Part shown: in pieces, positions 59,005-64,000 of the stretch | How positions within the stretch are numbered: the first letter of the stretch is position 1 | Layout: every line of letters begins with the position of its first letter | Origin: Bacteroidia bacterium | GTDB taxonomy: Bacteria; Bacteroidota; Bacteroidia; SXHM01 | Direction: 5' to 3' | DNA length: 64,000 nucleotides | Assembly (NCBI GenBank): GCA_022072225.1 | Contig: JAJVIC010000007.1 | Coordinates: 302,150 to 366,149, forward strand | The notes under the pieces: model-generated | The model's database searches: none | What the model was told of the DNA's origin: nothing | The model's input: only the letters and a program-made list of their open reading frames with translations | Made by a program: the position numbers and the translations under genes

Positions 59005-60867
59005 GTGAAAACCAATAACAGCTTTACAGCAAAACAATTTTTTTTACCTGCACTGCTCCTTTTATTCCTCGCAGTTTTCACCTTCCCTGAGTTCGATCCT
59101 GTTATCGGAACAGGTCTGGACCAAGGTTATGTTTATTGCTTCAACTATTTTTTCAATCAGGGAATTTCGCACGGTACCGATGCAATTTTCAGTTACGGTC
59201 CGCTGGGCTTTATCCGTTTCCCGCTGCTGATTGGCAATAATTATCTGCTAACGTTTTGTTTCACCTTTTCATTTCAGTTGCTGTTTGTGTGGCTTGTTTT
59301 TCAGGCAACAAAACATATAAAACAAAAAGGACTTTGGCTTGCTTTTATTGCTGCTTTATTGCTAAGCGCCAACCTGCGCATTGATGAAAAAATGATGGGC
59401 TGTGTGGCATTTGCACTGGTGCTGAATTTCACTACCCGTAAAAATCATTTCCTTTTTATTGCAATTACAGTAACTGCGCTTTCGTTTTTTGTAAAGCTGA
59501 ACATTGCTGCCGCAGCAGTAATGATGTCGGCATCTTATCTGCTACTTGATTTTTTTCGAAACAAAAAGCTCAATAATATTCTACTCACAGTAGGCATTGG
59601 CTTCAGCATTTATTTTTTGTTGTGGATAGTCATAAATCATAATGTAGATGGTAGTTTGTTACACCTGCGCAATTGGTTTTTCATCAGCAACGGAAACCTT
59701 GGTGCCACGTCAGTAAACGCGCCAAACGATAAGCTTTTGCTTTCATTGATGCTGATTTTCCTTGCAGGCTATTGGTATCTCTTTCGCAGCGAAAATGTAA
59801 CTACGGTATATGTTGTTTTTGCTTTTGCACTTTGGGCAGTGTTCCGCTATTCAATTGCCCGCGAAGAGAACCATCATGCTTTGGCATTTTTTAATTTCCT
59901 GATTTTGTTTGGTGGCGTTCTGTTTCTTGCCGATGAAAAACTCGGAGGTCTGCGCATCGCCCTTCTTATTGTCATTCCCTATCTCTATTACCAGAACATT
60001 TTGCAAACCGGACATTTTCATATTGAATGGAAAATGAAATATGAAGGCATTGCTAATTTCAAAAGAGCAGTAACTATTTTCCGCGATGCAGGAGAAGAGT
60101 TCAACAGACAATCAGAACAAAATCTTTCTAATGTTCTCTTAGCCGACAGCGCGCGAAAAATTATTGCCGACAACACCGTTGATATCTTCCCTTGGGAAAC
60201 AAGTTATGTTGCAGCTAATAATCTCAATTATAAAAACCGCCCGCTCTTTCAGCTCGGCTGTGTGAATAATGCTGTGCTTGATAAAGTGAATGCAGATTTT
60301 TTGCACTCAGCGCAAGCTCCGCAGTATTATATCTGGACTAAACAAAACTGGTGGGGACAGGAAATGAGCAGCATAGATTTCCGCTACATTTTAAGCGATG
60401 ACGGACAGGTGAATTTTTCCATTATGAATAATTACACACAGATTTATGAAGATGAAAAAGTGCGCATTCTCAAACGCACGGAGAAAGAAAAATTAACAGT
60501 TGAAAAATTCAATCACACCAACACCATCAACTGGAACGAGTGGACTTCGCTTCCTGAATTAACAAACGGAACAGCCTTGCGCATGAAGTTCAACATTGAA
60601 AGAACACTTGTGGGAAAACTCAAGCATTCGTTTTACAAAGAGCCGGAGTATTATATGCTCTATCAATTAGAAAACGACAGCATAAAAAAACACCGGCTTG
60701 TAGTGCAAAACACCGAAAGCGGAATTTGGGCAGCACCTTATTTAACACAATACAGCGACAGTCTTAAAGGTGAAAAAGTAAAAGCAATCAAGTTTGTTTA
60801 TACTGATCGTGCCTTTGTTTATAAGCCACACTTTAATGTGGAGTGGGAAATAATTGAACTAAAATAA
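59005..60867 (+). CDS. Large polytopic membrane protein of unknown function
   Basis: 620 residues from a GTG start (the upstream ATG at 58994 runs into a stop after four codons). About nine to eleven transmembrane helices fill residues 12-330. A soluble domain of about 270 residues follows with aromatic and acidic residues (YIWTKQNWWGQEMSSIDFRYIL). No recognised signature; the outline resembles Bacteroidota glycosyltransferase-like or polysaccharide membrane proteins, which is inference only. Confidence 0.6.
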   Translation: MKTNNSFTAKQFFLPALLLLFLAVFTFPEFDPVIGTGLDQGYVYCFNYFFNQGISHGTDAIFSYGPLGFIRFPLLIGNNYLLTFCFTFSFQLLFVWLVFQATKHIKQKGLWLAFIAALLLSANLRIDEKMMGCVAFALVLNFTTRKNHFLFIAITVTALSFFVKLNIAAAAVMMSASYLLLDFFRNKKLNNILLTVGIGFSIYFLLWIVINHNVDGSLLHLRNWFFISNGNLGATSVNAPNDKLLLSLMLIFLAGYWYLFRSENVTTVYVVFAFALWAVFRYSIAREENHHALAFFNFLILFGGVLFLADEKLGGLRIALLIVIPYLYYQNILQTGHFHIEWKMKYEGIANFKRAVTIFRDAGEEFNRQSEQNLSNVLLADSARKIIADNTVDIFPWETSYVAANNLNYKNRPLFQLGCVNNAVLDKVNADFLHSAQAPQYYIWTKQNWWGQEMSSIDFRYILSDDGQVNFSIMNNYTQIYEDEKVRILKRTEKEKLTVEKFNHTNTINWNEWTSLPELTNGTALRMKFNIERTLVGKLKHSFYKEPEYYMLYQLENDSIKKHRLVVQNTESGIWAAPYLTQYSDSLKGEKVKAIKFVYTDRAFVYKPHFNVEWEIIELK

Positions 60868-60901
60868 AAGAGGCGGTAAATTTTTACCGCCTCTTTTATT
60901 T
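60862..60901 (+). terminator. Terminator overlapping the stop of the membrane protein gene
   Basis: A 19-bp perfect stem around AGAGGCGGTAAA / TTTACCGCCTCT (60862-60880 with 60883-60901). The left arm includes the TAA stop codon. Confidence 0.85.
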
Positions 60902-60903
60902 AT

Positions 60904-60958
60904 CGTCATGCTGAACTTGTTTCAGCATCTAAGACCCTGAAACAAGTTCAGGGTGACG
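60904..60958. repeat. Dispersed repeat family C, copy at the sod 3' side
   Basis: CGTCATGCTGAACTTGTTTC at the left and GAAACAAGTTCAGGGTGACG at the right; the arms differ at only two positions over 22 bases. Located in the gap between convergent genes. Confidence 0.8.
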
Positions 60959-60963
60959 AATGA

Positions 60964-61566
60964 TTACGCTTTTTTCAAATTCGCAGCAACTTCATCCCAG
61001 TTAATTACATTCCAGAAAGCTGAAATATAATCAGGTCTGCGGTTTTGATAGTTCAGGTAATAGGCGTGTTCCCAAACATCCAATCCAAGAATTGGAGTTC
61101 CTTTCACTTCAGCAATATCCATTAAAGGGTTATCCTGATTAGGTGATGAAGTAACAACTAATTTACCGTCATGCACAACCAACCAAGCCCAGCCAGAACC
61201 AAAGCGTGTTGCACCTGCATTGTTAAATTGTTCTTTAAAGGTGTCAAACGAACCGAAGTCGCGGTTAATAGCAGCAGCCAAATCACCGGTTGGTAATCCG
61301 CCACCTCCAGGTTTCATCACTTTCCAGAAAAGGCTGTGGTTCCAGTGTCCGCCACCATTATTGCGTACGGCAGCACTTCCTTTTGAAACGTTTTTCAGAA
61401 TTTCTTCCAACGATTGTGAAGCCAAAGGCGTTCCTTCAATCGCTTTGTTCAGGTTGGTTACATACGCATTGTGGTGTTTGCCATGGTGTATTTCCATGGT
61501 GCGTGCATCAATATGCGGCTCCAGTGCGGTAAATTCATAAGGTAGTTTTGGTAGTTCGAATGCCAT
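60964..61566 (-). CDS. Superoxide dismutase, Fe/Mn family
   Basis: 200 residues, the usual length. Metal ligands His27 (MEIHHGKHH), His77 ([11 protein letters not shown]), Asp163 and His167 (DVWEHAYY) are all present. Gln144 in SPNQDNPLM is the position that favours Mn-type or cambialistic enzymes over Fe-type. Cytosolic, no signal peptide; dismutates superoxide. A consensus promoter lies 45-75 bases upstream. Confidence 0.95.
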   Translation of the reverse strand: MAFELPKLPYEFTALEPHIDARTMEIHHGKHHNAYVTNLNKAIEGTPLASQSLEEILKNVSKGSAAVRNNGGGHWNHSLFWKVMKPGGGGLPTGDLAAAINRDFGSFDTFKEQFNNAGATRFGSGWAWLVVHDGKLVVTSSPNQDNPLMDIAEVKGTPILGLDVWEHAYYLNYQNRRPDYISAFWNVINWDEVAANLKKA

Positions 61567-61610
61567 TTTATTTTTATTTTTTAGGTTAAATGATTTTGTT
61601 TAGAAAGGTT

Positions 61611-61641
61611 CAAAGATAGACAGGCATTTGATAAAATCAAA
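61611..61641 (-). promoter_or_regulatory. Consensus promoter of sod
   Basis: On the minus strand TTTG (61641-61638) and TATCTTTG (61618-61611) are separated by exactly 19 bases, a full match to the Bacteroidota promoter TTTG-N19-TAnnTTTG. The mRNA would have a leader of about 40 bases. Confidence 0.85.
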
Positions 61642-61714
61642 CCAAGTCCAATCTTTAATATTCCGATAACAATCCGCGAACCTTAATGTTCCTTAAATGT
61701 TAAATTTTCTTAAA

Positions 61715-61759
61715 AACTAAAATAATAGTTGTTTAACTAAATAATTAGTTATACATTTG
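61715..61759 (+). promoter_or_regulatory. blaI promoter with two operator-like dyads
   Basis: TTG (61729-61731) and TACATTTG (61752-61759) are 20 bases apart. Two related dyads flank it: AACTA-AAATAA-TAGTT (61715-61730) and AACTAA-ATAA-TTAGTT (61735-61750), 20 bases apart in the same orientation. They overlap the promoter boxes, as BlaI/MecI-type repressor operators do. Confidence 0.65.
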
Positions 61760-61785
61760 TCCCGTCATTAATTTTTAGCAGTGCA

Positions 61786-62154
61786 ATGAAAGAACTTACC
61801 AAAGCCGAAGAACAAATAATGCAGGTGTTGTGGGACATCAAAAAAGGGTTTGTAAAAGACATTCTTGAAAAATTAGACGAGCCAAAACCAGCCTACAATA
61901 CGGTTTCTACCATTGTAAGAATTTTGGAAACCAAAGGATTTGTTTCGCATAATTCCTATGGCAAAACCCACGAATATTTTCCGTTGGTTGAAAGAGAAAA
62001 TTACAAACGCGATGTAACTAAAACCATAGTTGAAAAGTATTTTGATGGCTCGGTTCGCAATCTGGTATCCTTTTTTGTAGACGAAAAAAAGATAAACCTT
62101 AAAGACATTGATTTTATTCTTCAGCAAATAGCACAACAACAAAAATCAAAATAA
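61786..62154 (+). CDS. BlaI/MecI/CopY-family repressor
   Basis: 122 residues: N-terminal winged helix (KELTKAEEQIMQVLWDI, PAYNTVSTIVRILETKGFVSH) and a helical dimerisation tail (KTIVEKYFDGSVRNLVSFFVDE). It represses its own operon and is released when the M56 sensor cleaves it. The next gene starts one base after its stop. Confidence 0.9.
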   Translation: MKELTKAEEQIMQVLWDIKKGFVKDILEKLDEPKPAYNTVSTIVRILETKGFVSHNSYGKTHEYFPLVERENYKRDVTKTIVEKYFDGSVRNLVSFFVDEKKINLKDIDFILQQIAQQQKSK

Positions 62155-62155
62155 A

Positions 62156-63313
62156 ATGGCTCTTTACCTGCTTCACTCCACAGTTTGTTTCAGCCTATTA
62201 TTTCTGGCTTATACGGTATTGTTGAAAAACACCACCTTTTTTCAAAGCAATCGTTTTTACCTGCTTGTATCTGCTTTGCTTAGTCTTGTTTTTCCATTGC
62301 TGCCTTCACTTGGTGAGGCGGTTGAAATAAGCAACCAAACACTGGCGGAAGTAATTGTTGGTTCTGAAAAGATAACTGCTGAAAATTCATTTTCATGGTT
62401 AACTGTTATTACTGTTGTTTATTTCATTGGCTTTTTCATCAGTATGTTTTTCTTTATTAAAAGTCTTCAAAAAACAATTCGCCTGGTAGACAACAGCCGG
62501 ATGTTTTTACAAAACGGCATGTATTTTCTTCCTGAAAATTCGCCACACACTGCTTTTTCATTTTTCGGTAAAATATTTATTCATCCGCAGTTGGATATTG
62601 AAACACAAAGTGCTGCCATTGCCCATGAAAAAGTTCATGCAAGCCAGCACCATACAGTTGACATACTGTTTTACGAACTATTGTGCGTTGTTTTCTGGTT
62701 CAATCCCTTGTATCGCTTGGCCAAAAATCAACTTGCAATACTGCACGAGTTCATTGCAGATGAGGTAGCTGCTCACAACAATGATAAGGTGCAATACGCC
62801 CGTGTGCTTACCGCCCGCGCATTTGGCGTTCCATACTCAGCGGTGGTGAATTCTTTTTCATTAACAAACAATTTAAAACGGAGGTTAATCATGTTACACA
62901 AAACAAAAACAAACAGAACCGGACTGGTTCGCTATGTTGCCACAATTCCTTTGCTGGCAATGTTTTTATTCTTCAACTCATTCACCTTTACAAAACCCGA
63001 TGAGGTTTTTGACAAGGTGGAGAAAATGCCTGAGTTCAAAGGCGGGCAGCAGGAGCTCATCAATTATTTAGTCAACAATATCACCTATCCCGATGATGCC
63101 AAAAAAGCAAATCTGACAGGAAAAGTGTTTGTTGAATTTGTAGTTGACAAAAGCGGAAAAGTAAAAGATGTGGCAGTAAAAAAATCAGACAATGCAGTGT
63201 TTGATGCCGAAGCATTGCGCGTTGTTTCGTCCATGCCCGATTGGGTTCCCGGTGAAAATGGTGGCAAAAAAGTAAGCGTAAAACTTACATTGCCTATTAG
63301 TTTCGCGCTGTAG
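62156..63313 (+). CDS. M56 (BlaR1-like) membrane metallopeptidase with TonB C-terminal domain
   Basis: 385 residues. Transmembrane helices at about 4-22, 34-52 and 80-101 precede the M56 peptidase domain with the zinc motif HEKVH (157-161) and HEFIADEVA (197-205). Another helix spans about 258-278, and a TonB C-terminal domain follows (about 285-385, PEFKGGQQELINYLVNNITYPDD). It does not have a penicillin-binding sensor domain, so the signal is not beta-lactam as in classical BlaR1. Co-transcribed with the upstream repressor. Likely cleaves the repressor in response to an unknown envelope signal. Confidence 0.88.
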   Translation: MALYLLHSTVCFSLLFLAYTVLLKNTTFFQSNRFYLLVSALLSLVFPLLPSLGEAVEISNQTLAEVIVGSEKITAENSFSWLTVITVVYFIGFFISMFFFIKSLQKTIRLVDNSRMFLQNGMYFLPENSPHTAFSFFGKIFIHPQLDIETQSAAIAHEKVHASQHHTVDILFYELLCVVFWFNPLYRLAKNQLAILHEFIADEVAAHNNDKVQYARVLTARAFGVPYSAVVNSFSLTNNLKRRLIMLHKTKTNRTGLVRYVATIPLLAMFLFFNSFTFTKPDEVFDKVEKMPEFKGGQQELINYLVNNITYPDDAKKANLTGKVFVEFVVDKSGKVKDVAVKKSDNAVFDAEALRVVSSMPDWVPGENGGKKVSVKLTLPISFAL

Positions 63314-63317
63314 GTTC

Positions 63318-63380
63318 CGTCACCCTGAATTTATTTCAGGGTCTGTTTAAAAGAGATGCTGAAACAAGTTCAGCATGACG
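63318..63380. repeat. Dispersed repeat family C, copy after the M56 gene
   Basis: CGTCACCCTGAATTTATTTC and GAAACAAGTTCAGCATGACG form an inverted repeat directly after the M56 stop. Similar to copies at 45817 and 60904. Confidence 0.8.
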
Positions 63381-63433
63381 TGTAGCAAGTCTGCCTTGAT
63401 TATTTACTTTTGGCAACACCAAAAAAATAAATC

Positions 63434-64000
63434 ATGGCAGACTTTTTATTGGAATACGGACATAAACCCGGATGGAAATCAATTTTCAATGTGCTTGGAA
63501 TTACAGTTCCTCCGCGACTGGAACGCTTAAAAGGAAGTTGGAAGAAACAAATTCTTGCCGGCAAAAAAGTAGTTACTGCAACAGGAGGCATTAATGCTTC
63601 TGTTATCAGCAATATAAATGATGAATTAGGCGGACATGCCTTAATCAATTCACTTCCTGCCGATGACCGGGCAGATGTTTTGCTTTTTGATGCTACAGGA
63701 ATTGAAACGGTTGCACAACTGAAGTTGCTCTACGATTTTTTTCACGCGAATGCGGGAAAGTTGGCGAATAATTCACGCGTTGTCATTATAGCCCTCACCC
63801 CCGACCCCTCTCCTGAGGGGAGAGGGGAGCGCACGGCAAGTCAGCAAGCCATTGAAGGTTTCTCGCGTTCGGTTGCAAAAGAGGTTGGCAGAAAAGGAGC
63901 AACGGTAAATCTTGTTCGTGTTGAAAATAAATCGGTAACAGAAAATCAGCTGCTGCCTGTTTTGCATTTTCTTTTTTCAGAAGCATCTGCATTTGTAACG
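63434..64000 (+). CDS. Short-chain dehydrogenase/reductase, FabG-like (partial)
   Basis: 189 codons, open to the right edge, so the catalytic Ser-Tyr-Lys part is largely outside the window. It reads MADFLLEYGHKPGWKSIFNVLGITVPPRLERL, then a Rossmann-like region and QAIEGFSRSVAKEVGRKGATVNLV, the helix and loop expected in 3-oxoacyl reductase-like SDRs with an N-terminal extension. ALTPDPSPEGRGERTA is inserted from a family D repeat. TACTTTTG at 63405-63412 is a perfect -7 box 21 bases before the ATG. Confidence 0.78.
   Translation, partial: MADFLLEYGHKPGWKSIFNVLGITVPPRLERLKGSWKKQILAGKKVVTATGGINASVISNINDELGGHALINSLPADDRADVLLFDATGIETVAQLKLLYDFFHANAGKLANNSRVVIIALTPDPSPEGRGERTASQQAIEGFSRSVAKEVGRKGATVNLVRVENKSVTENQLLPVLHFLFSEASAFVT
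63789..63831 (+). repeat. Family D repeat inside the partial SDR gene
   Basis: CCTCACCCCCGACCCCTCTC then CTGAGGGGAGAGGGGAGCG. It encodes LTPDPSPEGRGER and keeps the reading frame. Confidence 0.8.

Noticed and set aside
62156..63313. Classical BlaR1 beta-lactam sensor
   Set aside because: The M56 domain is present, but the penicillin-binding sensor domain is replaced by a TonB C-terminal domain and no beta-lactamase gene is adjacent.
1..64000. tRNA, rRNA, insertion sequences and prophage genes
   Set aside because: Looked for in gene-free gaps and among reading frames; no transposase, integrase, terminase, cloverleaf or rRNA text was seen.

Overview
The window reads as ordinary chromosome of an uncultured or little-studied member of the Bacteroidota. 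The evidence is: four proteins ending in type IX secretion (T9SS) sorting domains; an alternative complex III (ActA/ActB) at the left edge; an IPExxxVDY-family protein next to pyruvate kinase; many promoters of the TTTG-N19-TAnnTTTG type used by the Bacteroidota primary sigma factor; and few Shine-Dalgarno sequences. No rRNA, tRNA, insertion sequence, prophage or CRISPR array was found.

Layout. 1-3.5 kb: start of an alternative complex III operon, minus strand. 3.8-9.9 kb: ECF sigma factor, a TM-plus-beta-barrel protein carrying a 21-bp coding repeat array, and two PKD-domain surface proteins. 10-18.7 kb: pyruvate kinase and metabolic and lipoprotein genes. 18.9-21.7 kb: a 21-bp intergenic array, a transglutaminase-like protein with a TonB C-terminal domain, and a J-domain/KTSC protein. 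21.8-30.4 kb: SulP transporter and a complete RND efflux operon. 30.7-34.6 kb: MltD-like transglycosylase, RRM protein and small unknown genes. 34.6-37.3 kb: accessory patch with a second 21-bp array, MntA/HepT, lgt and a RelE-type pair. 37.3-43.8 kb: secreted M28 peptidase, cysC-cysD-cysN for sulfate activation, OmpA lipoprotein and di-heme peroxidase. 44-53.3 kb: third intergenic 21-bp array, aminotransferase, mannose-1-phosphate guanylyltransferase, haloperoxidase-like T9SS protein, RDD, PlsC, RNase HI and a repeat-rich T9SS protein. 53.3-64 kb: AT-rich gap, duplicated AHSA1 protein, Ssb, MBL hydrolase, nucleotidyltransferase plus small partner, membrane protein, superoxide dismutase, BlaI/M56 pair and a partial SDR.

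Two genome-scale patterns stand out. First, four arrays (one coding, three intergenic) are built of degenerate units repeating at exactly 21 bp, each with its own core sequence. I do not recognise them as a described element. Second, several families of short dispersed hairpin repeats litter the intergenic gaps and have also entered reading frames. They supply two signal peptides (5782 and 48709 genes), the tail of a sigma factor, an insert in Lgt and an insert in the SDR at the right edge.

Regulation visible in sequence includes canonical promoters for sod and for the MBL hydrolase (probably leaderless, under two tandem palindromes). A paired operator overlaps the blaI promoter, and a CRP/FNR-like dyad lies upstream of the di-heme peroxidase.
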